This document shows positions 1 to 12,077 of a stretch of 64,000 nucleotides of DNA, piece after piece (positions within the stretch are counted from its first letter, which is position 1; the number at the start of each line of letters is the position of its first letter). Source of the stretch: Aporrectodea caliginosa (taxonomy: Eukaryota; Annelida; Clitellata; Crassiclitellata; Lumbricidae); the NCBI GenBank assembly GCA_020284085.1, contig JACEVL010000467.1, forward strand, positions 1,493,501-1,557,500, given 5' to 3'. Below the pieces are notes generated by a model. It made no database searches, was not told where the DNA came from, and was given only the letters and a program-made list of their open reading frames with translations. The translations under genes and the position numbers were made by a program.

Positions 1-374
1 AATATCTTTAGCCTCCCATCTGACCTGCGTTCTCTCCTACGAGACCTATCTGGCTCTTTTTATGCAGGGCCCACGGGGTGCCGATTTTGATTGCCCACAG
101 CGCATTATCATCGCCAGCCCAGAGGGTCGGAGGACGGGCAACGCCCGTCCATACTTCACAGGCCAGCACTTGTGGACCCGTGAGGGAACGCAAGGGCGGA
201 CCCCTGCGGGGCCGGCATTTATCGTCTTACCTCATCAAGCCCTAAGCGGTGCGCAGGCTGCGCTCTAAGGGTTTAGGTGGAAGGCCCAGGGGAGACCGGC
301 GCGGGCAAGATGTCACTGCACCCAGCGTCGGCGTTTATAGTACCGCCAGTGGCAAATCATCGCCAGGTGCTGGA

Positions 375-554
375 CCTACGATTTTACCTACAGTTTGCCC
401 AGACTATGTCACTGTGGGACCTACGATTGTGCACACAGTTTGCCCACACTATATCACAGTGGGTCCTACGATTGTGCACAGAGTTTGCCCACACTATATC
501 ACAGTGGGTCCTACGATTGTGCACACAGTTTGCCCACACTGTGGGCTCTATGAA
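375..554. repeat. 45-bp tandem repeat, 4 units (copy A)
   Basis: The motif cctacgattgtgcacaca recurs at 375, 420, 465 and 510, exactly 45 bp apart. The first unit is diverged. Because 45 is a multiple of three, the frame stays open across the array. The unit contains a near-palindrome around cccacactatatcacagtg. Copy B has five units. Confidence 0.9.
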
Positions 555-1269
555 TGTAGTTGTAATTAATGGATTGTCAGATGAATTTTTATATGTCTTT
601 TATATGTACAATTCCACCCAGACTAATGCACTATTGAGATTGGATTGAACAGCTATCAATGTAGCTAATGCATGACATAGAAAAAACTTCCAGTTCTATG
701 GCAATAATTACGTTGAAGTTTACACGATTCAATATATTACAAAGAAAAACAAACAATGGAAAAGTTGAACCAGTTCTGAATTATAATGATTTCAGAGTTT
801 CGTGGAAATGATTATATTGCATCAAACTATCCATTAAATCACAAAAATTACAATAAGTGGAACAGTTAATATTAAACCAGTTCTGTATAAGAATATCGCT
901 TCAACTTCACTCTAACATATTATCACATTTCTATTGAAATAATTATATTGAAGTTAACACCATGCATCGTATCAGAGAGAATGACAAACAACAGAGGAAC
1001 ATTTCGGCTAGTTCTAAATTATAGTTATTTCAGTTTTATGTAAATCTATTGCAGATAAAACCAACTACCATAATAGAAACATTTACAAACAGCAGAGCAG
1101 CTAATACTAAAACAGTTCAGAATAATAACAAGTTAATTATTTATTTAAATTAAACTTCACTCTAATTACCTTCACATATTATTTGCATATTTCTAAGAAA
1201 ATAATTATATTGAAGTAAAACATCGTTCATTGTATTGCAAAGAATAAAAAACAATAGTAGGACAGTTAA

Positions 1270-2250
1270 CCCATTAACTATGAGTGTGTACTAAAAGTGA
1301 CTGGGAACCAATGCAGATCATTGTTAAAGTGTTAAATATAACAATGTGGAACACATGACTTCAATTTGTAACGTGTCACCAACACGACATATCCGTTTTG
1401 AGATTTCTGCTTCTCTTGTACCCTCTAACCAACTAAACTATAATAAGCACACTGACCTTAAACTATCAGTGGGAATAACAAACGGCAAAGCAGAGGACTG
1501 GTCACCTGATCTCATAAGCAGAGGCCAAGAAAATGAAATCACTACGACTTCATACCCATGGCTGCCTCAGGTTTAGCATACGGGACTGCTCTTCTTCTTC
1601 TACTTATAATATATTAACATTGATATAGAAATAATATTAGCTTTTTCCTATCCTATGTCCTGTCTCGTGGACATTTTAAAATTGGAGTTGAAAATTCTCT
1701 GACCCATGGCAGGTGACATAAAGCTAACCTTTGTCTGTTGTTATCCTTTGGCTGGTGTGATGGGCCAATATGCAGTAATGCATAACTCTTGTGTCCTGTT
1801 GCATACATACATACATATAAATATACATACATACATATAAATACATACATACATACATACATACATACATACATACATACATGCATGCATACAGACCCAC
1901 ATACATCCCTACTGGTCCAGAGGCATGTCCAAATAGTAATTTAGTAGATATGCAGTTCATATTCAGTAAAATATTAGGGTATGAAGTGCTAGCGGCTTCA
2001 TTTTCTTAAGAAGGCAGATGGCCAATCCTAGCGTTCAATGTCCAATATTCAGTGTATGGTCAATGTACTTAATATAGCTTCGTTGATACGAGATATGACA
2101 GAAGAAGCAGAACTCTTGAAATGGATATCTGCCCTGGTTATGACATGTTACAATTTGAAGCCATATGCTCCATATTGCTATATTTAACACTTTAACAATG
2201 AGCTGTATTGATTCCCAGTCACTTTTAGTACACTCTTGCCGTTAAAGTGC
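1270..2250. mobile_element. nested inverted-repeat element, piggyBac-like ends (copy A)
   Basis: About 160-bp inverted arms (about 1283-1440 and 2083-2240) share gtgtactaaaagtgactggg and the flanking sequence. The left end reads TTAA-CCCATTAACTATG and the right flank is TAAA, which resembles a piggyBac-type TTAA target and CCC ends. The interior holds only a (CATA)n tract (1801-1888) and no transposase. The inverted arms are seen directly; the superfamily is inferred from the ends only. Confidence 0.5.
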
Positions 2251-2789
2251 TAAAACATGGCTTTACTATTCCACTTCAAACATATTCACATAAATATGCA
2301 ATTAATATTAAAAATAATGAAACCCAAAAGAATGAAAACCAGTGCATTCTATTGCTATCATAGCAAAATAAAGTTAAAGTATTTAAACACTAAACATCTT
2401 AAATATCTAATAATTTCACCATACAACTAGTAGTAAGAAATATATGTCACACTTAGTGCCTACATACGACTGTCTATGCACAATTAAAATACATTAAAAT
2501 TAAATTATACATGAATATATTAGCCAATACTTTACCGTTATTCTACACTACATTAGGCTTCCTCAGAGAGAGCCTTTGGTTATAGGATTCCTCTGATTAT
2601 TGGCTGCAGTAAACAATTACTTTAGCAAACAAGTAATAAATATAGTTCCCCACTGAAGCATAATCTAAATTTAATAAATACTAAGGCAAGAGATGACGTC
2701 TACAGGTCTGCTGCAGTTTAAACTAATGATGCCACTCAGTGTGGAATGGTAGACTCGTTGCTGGTTGAATGATAAGGCTTTGATGCTTC

Positions 2790-3245
2790 ATTGTTGATCC
2801 TCGTTCCTCTGTGGAATGATAAGGCCGTTACTCTGTGGAATGATACGGCCGCCGCTCCTCGTTCCTCTGTAGAATGATAAGGTCGTTGCTCCTCGTTCCT
2901 CTGTGCTCCTCGTTCCTCTGTGGAATGATAAGGCCGTTACTCCCCGTTCCTCTGTGGAATGATACGGCCGCTGCTCCTCGTTCCTCTGTAGAATGATAAG
3001 GCCGTTGCTCCTCGTTCCTCTGTGGAATGAAAAGGCTGTTACTCCTCGTTCCTCTGTGGAATGATAAGGCTGTTACTCCCCGTTCCTCTGTATAATGATA
3101 CGGCCGTTGCTCCTCGTTCCTGTGTGGAAGGATAAGGCCGTTGCTCCTCGTTCCTGTGTGGAATGATAAGGCCTGTGCTCCTTGTTCCTCTGTGGAATGA
3201 TAAGACTCCTCGCTCCTCTGTGGAATGATAAGGCCGTTGCTCCTC
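2790..3245. repeat. ~33-bp minisatellite (copy A)
   Basis: About a dozen units of the type ctcctcgttcctctgtgg + aatgataaggccgttg lie head to tail, with point variants and some short units. The array is mirrored at 7715-8150 in copy B. Apparent ORFs here (for example on the minus strand at 2828-3433) are simply translations of the repeat. Confidence 0.9.
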
Positions 3246-3477
3246 TTCAGGCTCACCGCCGTAACAAAACACAACCATGACAGCATTATGTTGCTATATT
3301 GCGCATTTAGATACAGACACACAAATTCATATGATAGAATTAAGGCACTGTTAGTCGCATAATTATAAGTGCATATAATTAAACACCATTTATCAAGTAC
3401 ATTGACTTGTGCACACAAAACACACACACACACACATCTATATAATACATCACCATAAGCGTAGCTACACTCCTCTT

Positions 3478-3509
3478 GCTTTTATATACTGGAACTTCTA
3501 TTGACCAAT
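3478..3509 (-). promoter_or_regulatory. TATA and CCAAT promoter-like block (copy A)
   Basis: On the minus strand a CCAAT motif (about 3505) lies about 20 bp upstream of TATATAAAAG (3478-3487). The arrangement is conserved in copy B at 7451-7482. It would drive transcription toward the outer, GC-rich end of the element. This is motif evidence only. Confidence 0.35.
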
Positions 3510-3799
3510 GACCACAATGCCCAGGATTTTGCCAATGGTCTGTGAAGTTGCCTGCTCTTGAATTTCAGTCTTGCTACATGCCTGTATATCACCTAAATGT
3601 GAATATCACAAAGACGATCAGACCTGAAGCCCACCAACCATGAATTTTTATGTTAACGTACAGGTCCATGAGTGAGGGTGATCTGTTCTCGCCACCTCAT
3701 CTTGCCACCAGAAGTCCAGTCATTGTATATGCTTGCAAGGTAAAACAGACATTTCAATACCTGTGTAACCTGGAGTGGATTTAAATACCCAATCTCAAG

Positions 3800-3990
3800 G
3801 TTGACAGCCTAGTATGCCAACGATTGACTATTCAAGCCAGAGGTCACTGTCGAAGGACCTTGAGCAAGTCCTTCACTTAACTGCTCAGAGCCAGCAATGT
3901 TCAGCTGTCTGGTCATGTCCGCACTTGTGAACTTTGAAAGGAGGGTAATATCAAATACAATTGTACTGTACCGTATTGTATTGACTACTG
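3800..3990 (+). repeat. SINE-tail-like segment (copy A)
   Basis: The order of short motifs (gtcactg, ccttgagcaagtccttcac, then gaactttgaaaggagggtaa) matches the body of the tRNA-like SINE at 41325-41550. It suggests that a SINE was captured by the 5.2 kb element. The tRNA-like head is not clear here. Confidence 0.45.
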
Positions 3991-5211
3991 TGCACCCATT
4001 TGAATGTAACCTAAGACATTAACACATAGCCTACAAAAGTTATCTAAATGTATGTGAGGTAACAAATTTGCTACTATTTTCATACTTTCAGTTAACAGAC
4101 CAAGATATCGATAGTTTAAAAGGTATGTCAAAACTGGCACATGCAGACATTCACTACTATTCAATAACATAACTCCCAGCACCATAAAACAGTCTTAGTC
4201 ATACAGTTAAATAAATTATATTATCATTTTAATAATATTAATAACTTCTACAGCGCCTGTATATAATGCACAAGACAACAACCGATGGCACACAAAAACC
4301 ATGTTGTCATCATATCAACATCCAGGTCGGTCTGTTGAGAGACAGCCTACGGTGGATAAACAATGTGAAAAAGTGAAGTTTTAGGCTGATAGCAAAATGG
4401 ATTTGTGACTGAGCAGAACGAGCCAAACACGAGAAAGGATCTTGCTGAAAAGTGATAAGACATGTTGAATATGCACGATTCGATGGAAGTGGAACGAGAA
4501 GCAGAGGCAAGCCGAGACTACGCTAGATAGATAGGCCAAATACTGTTTAAATGAAGACATTTATTCGTACCCATCGCAGCCAAAATGGCTGGCGTCAGGA
4601 ACTGAATATATATTATATATATACATAATTATATACGCATGCTATAATGTGCATATACACTCACCTCTAAAGTCTTGTAACAAATGCCGACTTCTACTAG
4701 AACGATCCAAAACGGATAAATTACAACAACTGACCGTTTTATAATTTAAATTTTCAATAAAACCCCAACACAGGTTTCCTTGTTTGAAATTCCGCCATTT
4801 GTATTATTCAGCGATATGATAGGCTGTAGAACGCTAGGGCAGCATTTAGGTCATCTCCGTCCATCGCCCTCTCCCACACCCCTCCCGTGACCCTCTCCCT
4901 CATCCACCTCCTCAGCCTACAACGGTGGTGTCGCTTGTTTTCCGATTGAATCCACCGCTGCGCCTTAATTACCCCTCCAAACCTCCCACCACGACTCTGA
5001 CACGCGGCCCAATTTCGACAAGTCTGCGCAACACGAGGGCCAATGCTGGTCCTTCATCTCACTGTCGGCAAAGTCTGGCTCACCGTGTGCAAGACCAAGG
5101 CCCACAGAATTTTGCGACAGTCATTGAAATCATGGCAAAGTAGAGGAACGACCACACTAGGCCGACGCCTCGAGAAAGCCGACGGGTGCCCCTAGTGGTT
5201 CACAATGGGAG

Positions 5212-5551
5212 ATAACCACGGCTTAGATACCACCACTGTCCCAATGCAGGACATGTCCCAATGCAGGTCATTCTCCAATACAGAAATGTCAGTGTTATAT
5301 AAATTATCAATAATAGAGACTACAATGGTATAATAGCTATGGTTCACCTACAAAAGCGTCCCGACAAAAGCGCCCGCCCCTGCTTGTTCAATGAGACGAA
5401 AAAATGAGACACAACGAAAGCGGCAGAGTGCACGATATTTTAATACATCTAAATAATAAACTAGATAGTAACTAATAAAACATTCTAAGAAAGAAAGTAT
5501 GTTGCCAGGCTGACAGTTACACAGTTACAGGTTTTATCTTTTGAAAGACGA
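5212..5551. other. spacer between the two 5.2 kb copies
   Basis: This is unique sequence separating the inverted copies. It has no gene. At 5349-5381 there is a reverse-complement copy of the gcgcttttgtcgggacg motif that forms a small array at 12752-12872. Confidence 0.6.
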
Positions 5552-7450
5552 TTGTCATACAGGGCCGTTTTATCCACTAGGCACAGTAGGCACTGTGCCT
5601 AGGGCCCACGAACATTTTAGGGGCCCACGAAAGTCTGAAAATGAGATATTGAAAAAATAACTTTTATGCTTATTAATAAAAAGTTAAGTTACGCTGTGCA
5701 ACAGCATAATATAAACTATGTGAACTTTTAAATTACGGCTCTTTGCATTTGCATTAACAGACAGCCCCCATCGCTCCCACTGCGGGCCACTGGCGGCACC
5801 CGTCTGCTTTCTGGAGGCGTCGGCCTAGTGTGGTCGTTCCTCTACTTTGCCATGATTTCAATGACTGTCGCAAAATTCTGTGGGCCTTGGTCTTGCACAC
5901 GGTGAGCCAGACTTTGCCGACAGTGAGATGAAGGACCAGCATTGGCCCTCGTGTTGCGCAGACTTGTCGAAATTGGGCCGCGTGTCAGAGTCGTGGTGGG
6001 AGGTTTGGAGGGGTAATTAAGGCGCAGCGGTGGATTCAATCGGAAAACAAGCGACACCACCGTTGTAGGCTGAGGAGGTGGATGGGGGAGAGCGTCACGG
6101 GAGGGGTGTGGGAGAGGGCGATGGACGGAGATGACCTAAATGCTGCCCTAGCGTTCTACAGCCTATCAGATCGCTGAATAATACAAATGGCGGAATTTCA
6201 AACAAGGAAACCTGTGTTGGGGTTTTATTGAAAATTTAAATTATAAAACGGTCAGTTGTTGTAATTTATCCGTTTTGGATCGTTCTAGTAGAAGTCGGCA
6301 TTTGTTACAAGACTTTAGAGGTGAGTGTATATGCACATTATAGCATGCGTATATAATTATGTATATATATAATATATATTCAGTTCCTGACGCCAGCCAT
6401 TTTGGCTGCGATGGGTACGAATAAATGTCTTCATTTAAACAGTATTTGGCCTATCTATCTAGCGTAGTCTCGGCTTGCCTCTGCTTCTCGTTCCACTTCC
6501 ATCGAATCGTGCATATTCAACAGTCTTATCACTTTTCAGCAAGATCCTTTCTCGTGTTTGGCTCGTTCTGCTCAGTCACAAATCCATTTTGCTATCAGCC
6601 TAAAACTTCACTTTTTCACATTGTTTATCCACCGTAGGCTGTCTCTCAACAGACCGACCTGGATATTGATATGATGACAACATGGTTTTTGTGTGCCATC
6701 GGTTGTTGTCTTGTGCATTATATACAGGCGCTGTAGAAGTTATTAATATTATTAAAATGATAATATAATTTATTTAACTGTATGACTAAGACTGTTTTAT
6801 GGTGCTGGGAGTTATGTTATTGAATAGTAGTGAATGTCTGCATGTGCCAGTTTTGACATACCTTTTAAACTATCGATATCTTGGTCTGTTTAACTGAAAG
6901 TATGAAAATAGTAGCAAATTTGTTACCTCACATACATTTAGATAACTTTTGTATGTGTTAATGTCTTAGGTTATATTCAAATGGGTGCACAGTAGTCAAT
7001 ACAATACGGTACAGTACAATTGTATTTGATATTACCCTCCTTTCAAAGTTCACAAGTGCGGACATGACCAGACAGCAGAACATTGCTGGCTCTGAGCAGT
7101 TAAGTGAAGGACTTGCTCAAGGTCCTTCGACAGTGACCTCTGGCTTGAATAGTCAATCGTTGGCATACTAGGCTGTCAACCTTGAGATTGGGTATTTAAA
7201 TCCACTCCAGGTTACACAGGTATTGAAATGTCTGTTTTACCTTGCAAGCATATACAATGACTGGACTTCTGGTGGCAAGATGAGGTGGCGAGAACAGATC
7301 ACCCTCACTCATGGACCTGTACGTTAACATAAAAATTCATGGATCGTCTTTGTGATATTCACATTTAGGTGATATACAGGCATGTAGCAAGACTGAAATT
7401 CAAGAGCAGGCAACTTCACAGACCATTGGCAAAATCCTGGGCATTGTGGT

Positions 7451-7482
7451 CATTGGTCAATAGAAGTTCCAGTATATAAAAG
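7451..7482 (+). promoter_or_regulatory. CCAAT/TATA promoter-like block (copy B)
   Basis: An inverted CCAAT (cattggtcaa, 7451-7460) precedes TATATAAAAG (7473-7482). A short frame opening at 7528 runs into the minisatellite and is soon closed, so any transcript would look non-coding. The block is conserved in copy A. Confidence 0.35.
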
Positions 7483-7714
7483 CAAGAGGAGTGTAGCTAC
7501 GCTTATGGTGATGTATTATATAGATGTGTGTGTGTTTTGTGTGCACAAGTCAATGTACTTGATAAATGGTGTTTAATTATATGCCCTTATAATTATGCGA
7601 CTAACAGTGCCTTAATTCTATCATATGAATTTGTGTGTCTGTATCTAAATGCGCAATATAGCAACATAATGCTGTCATGGTTGTGTTTTGTTACGGCGGT
7701 GAGCCTGAAGAGGA

Positions 7715-8150
7715 GCAACGGCCTTATCATTCCACAGAGGAGCGAGGAGTCTTATCATTCCACAGAGGAACAAGGAGCACAGGCCTTATAATTCCACACA
7801 GGAACGAGGAGCAACGGCCTTATCCTTCCACACAGGAACGAGGAGCAACGGCCGTATCATTATACAGAGGAACGGGGAGTAACAGCCTTATCATTCCACA
7901 GAGGAACGAGGAGTAACAGCCTTTTCATTCCACAGAGGAACGAGGAGCAACGGCCTTATAATTCTACAGAGGAACGAGGAGCAGCGGCCGTATCATTCCA
8001 CAGAGGAACGGGGAGTAACGGCCTTATCATTCCACAGAGAAACGAGGAGCAACGACCTTATCATTCTACAGAGGAACGAGGAGCAGCGGCCGTATCATTC
8101 CACAGAGGAACGGGGAGTAACGGCCTTATCATTCCACAGAGGAACGAGGA
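7715..8150. repeat. ~33-bp minisatellite (copy B)
   Basis: Head-to-tail units of the type tccacagaggaacgaggag + caacggccttatcat, mirror image of 2790-3245. The unit order differs slightly from copy A, indicating independent change since the two insertions. Confidence 0.9.
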
Positions 8151-8698
8151 TCAACAATGAAGCATCAAAGCCTTATCAATCAACCAGCAACGAGCCTACC
8201 ATTCCACACTGAGTGGCATCATTAGTTTAAACTGCAGCAGACCTGTAGACGTCATCTCTTGCCTTAGTATTTATTAAATTTAGATTATGCTTCAGTGTGG
8301 AACTATATTTATTACTTGTTTGCTAAAGTAATTGTTTACTGCAGCCAATAATCAGAGGAATCCTATAACCAAAGGCTCTCTCTGAGGAAGCCTAATGTAG
8401 TGTAGAATAACGGTAAAGTATTGGCTAATATATTCATGTATAATTTAATTTTAATGTATTTTAATTGTGCATAGACAGTCGTATGTAGGCACTAAGTGTG
8501 ACATATATTTCTTACTACTAGTTGTATGGTGAAATTATTAGATATTTAAGATGTTTAGTGTTTAAATACTTTAACTTTATTTTGCTATGATAGCAATAGA
8601 ATGCACTGGTTTTCATTCTTTTTGGGTTTCATTATTTTTAATATTAATTGCATATTTATGTTAATATGTTTGAAGTGGAATAGTAAAGCCATGTTTTA

Positions 8699-9679
8699 GC
8701 ACTTTAACGGCAAGAGTGTACTAAAAGTGACTGGGAATCAATACAGCTCATTGTTAAAGTGTTAAATATAGCAATATGGAGCATATGGCTTCAATTTGTA
8801 ACATGTCATAACCAGGGCAGATATCCGTTTCAAGAGTTCTGCTTCTTCTGTCATATCTCGTATCAACGAAGCTATATTAAGTACATTGACCATACACTGA
8901 ATATTGGACATTGAACGCTAGGATTGGCCATCTGCCTTCTTAAGAAAATGAAGCCGCTAGCACTTCATACCCTAATATTTTACTGAATATGAACTGCATA
9001 TCTACTAAATTACTATTTGGACATGCCTCTGGACCAGTAGCGATGTATGTGGGTCTGTATGCATGCATGTATGTATGTATGTATGTATGTATGTATGTAT
9101 GTATGTATGTATGTATGTATGTACATATTTATATGTATGTATGTATGCAACAGGACACAAGAGTTATGCATTACTGCTTATTGGCCCATCACACCAGCCA
9201 AAGGATAGCAACAGACAAAGGTTAGCTTTATGTCACCTGCCATGGGTCAGAGAATTTTCAACTCCAATTTTAAAATGTCCATGGGACAGGACATAGGATA
9301 GGAAAAAGCTAATATTATTTCTATATCAATGTTAATATATTATAAGTAGAAGAAGAAGAGCAGTCCCGTATGCTAAACCTGAGGCAGCCATGGGTATGAA
9401 GTCGTAGTGATTTCATTTTCTTGGCCTCTGCTTATGAGATCAGGTGACCAGTCCTCTGCTTTGCCGTTTGTTATTCCCACTGATAGTTTACGGTCACTGT
9501 GCTTATTATAGTTTAGTTGGTTAGAGGGTACAAGAGAAGCAGAAATCTCAAAACGGATATGTCGTGTTGGTGACACGTTACAAATTGAAGTCATGTGTTC
9601 CACATTGTTATATTTAACACTTTAACAATGATCTGCATTGGTTCCCAGTCACTTTTAGTACACACTCATAGTTAATGGG
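8699..9679. mobile_element. nested inverted-repeat element, piggyBac-like ends (copy B)
   Basis: Mirror of 1270-2250. The arms begin gcactttaacggcaagag and end with cactcatagttaatggg, followed by TTAA at 9680-9683. It contains a (TGTA)n tract at about 9065-9123. It was already inside the 5.2 kb element before that element duplicated. Confidence 0.5.
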
Positions 9680-10394
9680 TTAACTGTCCCACTATTGTTT
9701 TTTATTCTTTGCAATACAATGAACGATGTTTTACTTCAATATAATTATTTTCTTAGAAATATGCAAATAATATGTGAAGGTAATTAGAGTGAAGTTTAAT
9801 TTAAATAAATAATTAACTTGTTATTATTCTGAACTGTTTTAGTATTAGCTGCTATGCTGTTTGTAAATGTTTCTATTATGGTAGTTGGTTTTATCTGCAA
9901 TAGATTTACATAAAACTGAAATAACTATAATTTAGAACTAGCCGAAATGTTCCTCTGTTGTTTGTCATTCTCTCTGATACGATGCATGGTGTTAACTTCA
10001 ATATAATTATTTCAATAGAAATGTGATAATATGTTAGAGTGAAGTTGAAGCGATATTCTTATACAGAACTGGTTTAATATTAACTGTTCCACTTATTGTA
10101 ATTTTTGTGATTTAATGGATAGTTTGATGCAATATAATCATTTCCATGAAACTCTGAAATCATTATAATTCAGAACTGGTTTAACTTTTCCATTGTTTGT
10201 TTTTCTTTGTGATATATTGAATCGTGTAAACTTCAACGTAATTATTGCCATAGAACTGGAAGTTTTTTCTATGTCATGCATTAGCTACATTGATAGCTGT
10301 TCAATCCAATCTCAATAGTGCATAGTCTGGGTGGGATTGTACATATAAAAGACATATAAAAATTCATCTGACAATCCATTAATTACAACTACAT

Positions 10395-10620
10395 TCATAG
10401 AGCCCACAGTGTGGGCAAACTGTGTGCACAATCGTAGGACCCACTGTGATATAGTGTGGGCAAACTCTGTGCACAATCGTAGGACCCACTGTGATATAGT
10501 GTGGGCAAACTCTGTGCACAATCGTAGGACCCACTGTGATATAGTGTGGGCAAACTGTGTGCACAATCGTAGGTCCCACAGTGACACAGTGTGGGCAAAC
10601 TGTAGGTAAAATCGTAGGTC
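10395..10620. repeat. 45-bp tandem repeat, 5 units (copy B)
   Basis: The motif cgtagg recurs at 10433, 10478, 10523, 10568 and 10613, exactly 45 bp apart. There is one unit more than in copy A. Frames are open on both strands across the array, a property of the repeat and not evidence of a gene. Confidence 0.9.
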
Positions 10621-12077
10621 CCGCACCTGGCGATGATTTGCCACTGGCGGTACTATAAAGACCGACGCTGGGTGCAGTGACATCTTGCCCGCACCGATCC
10701 AGCCCTGAGCCATCCAGCTAACCCTTAGAGCGCAGCCTGCGCACCGCTTAGGGCTTGATGAGGTAAGACGATAAATGCCGGCCCCGCAGGGGTCCCCCCT
10801 TGCGTTCCCTCACGGGTCCACAAGCGTTGGCCTGTGAAGTATGGACGGGCGTTGCCCGTCCTCCGACCCTCTGGGCTGGCGATGATAATGCGCTGTGGGC
10901 AATCAAAATCGGCACCCCGTGGGCCCTGCAAAACGTGGCTGTCTGGGTTATAACGTCTTCAAATGTCATTTGCCCGCCAGTGATGGGTATTTAAGATTTC
11001 TTAACAAATTAATTAGAATTAGCATTACTTCGAATTTCATAATTAGGATTAGCATTACCATTTTTGGGATAACTAATTAATTAGAATTAGAATTAACGCT
11101 GAACTAATTAACTAGAAATAGTTGCTGGCGTCAGAATACAAACGACTCAAAAATTTTCTTTTGCCAGTTAAGCGTTCAATCTATTAGGCAAATATTTCAG
11201 ATGATGATGAAACTCAAATTTCAATGATCTTTATCCAGTTTCTTCTTATTACTGTGGAACATATTTATATTTATTTGAGATCGGACTTGCACATTGGAAT
11301 TATCATGAGTTCTACAGTATTGTCTTCGAGCCTGTTTCTTTGCTCATTTGTAACAAATCTTGCAAAAGCAAATTCTTACAACATAATGTTTCAGATGCAG
11401 CTGGAAAATGCTGAGAAATCTCATATTATTTTCTTACTAGAAGCTTAGAATGTAATTGCTAAAACAGACACTTTCCAATTAATTTTACTTTACTGTTGGA
11501 TTCTTTTATGTAGGCTCTACTGAAATTTTTCATAAACACATCTCATAACAAAAGGCAATTCTTCCTTGAAAGATTTAATAAAAAACTAAAAACTCAAGTA
11601 AATTGGTTGATGTTTATTAGTCACATGGAAGCATCGAGCAAAAAGTAAGTAAAGAAATATGTAGGCAAGGTAACTATGAAGCTAATTATGGAATTTTAAT
11701 TAGATTTAGACAACTTTTAATTAGTAATTTAATTAGAATTAGCAACATTTTTGTTACTAATTAATTAGAATTAGAATTTAGCTACCAATCTAATTAATTA
11801 GCTAATTAATTAATTTCCAATTAATTAGTTACCCATCACTGTTTCCCGCATTAACTCGCTTTTAATTTAAGAACGGGCAGTTGGGGCCTACGAATGCAAG
11901 AGTGCCTAGGGCCTACGACGACCTTAAAACGGCCCTGCTGTCATAGGTTCCTCTTACTTGTCAGACAGTTTAAACTTTAAACCGACTAAATTTGTAAATT
12001 GTGCGCAATTCTCCGGAGGTAGTCGAGGACTGGAACAGTTCCGTTACTGCTGGAAACCACTTGCAACTGACGAGTTA

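Larger units (their letters stand above)
62..5211 (-). mobile_element. 5.2 kb non-coding element, copy A
   Basis: This copy is a near-identical reverse complement of 5774-10931 over its full length, as seen from matching blocks at both ends and in the middle. No transposase, reverse transcriptase or integrase reading frame is visible. The outer end (64-250) is GC-rich; the middle is AT-rich. It contains, in order, a 45-bp tandem array, a nested inverted-repeat element, a ~33-bp minisatellite, a TATA/CCAAT block and a SINE-like segment. Similarity to copy B stops near 62 on the left and near 5211 on the right. The outermost ~25 bp found in copy B are diverged or missing here. It is probably a large non-autonomous DNA element; a segmental duplication is the alternative. 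Confidence 0.75.
5758..10945 (+). mobile_element. 5.2 kb non-coding element, copy B
   Basis: This is the inverted partner of copy A. Because it interrupts a known hAT sequence, its ends can be read: CAGACAGCC at 5758 and GGCTGTCTG ending at 10945, a 9-bp terminal inverted repeat. GC-rich, only partly matching inverted sequence follows (tgcgggccac near 5781 and gtgggccctgc near 10919). About 10 bp of hAT sequence is replaced at the junction and no clean target duplication is seen. There is no protein-coding capacity. It differs from copy A by indels and by one 45-bp unit, which argues against an assembly mirror artefact. Confidence 0.75.
5560..11937 (+). mobile_element. hAT element 1, interrupted by the 5.2 kb element
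   Basis: The left terminus CAGGGCCGTTTTA at 5560 and right terminus TAAAACGGCCCTG ending at 11937 form a terminal inverted repeat. The flanking octamers ttgtcata (5552-5559) and ctgtcata (11938-11945) match at 7 of 8 bases, the target duplication expected for hAT. The body equals the ~1.3 kb copies at 16900 and 19407, but is split between 5757 and 10946 by the 5.2 kb element. It also lacks an internal stretch near 5664 that the other copies have. No transposase is present, so it is non-autonomous. Confidence 0.85.

Noticed and set aside
2828..3433. 201-codon minus-strand frame in copy A of the 5.2 kb element
   Set aside because: Most of it is the ~33-bp minisatellite. The matching frame in copy B is broken, so no protein is conserved.
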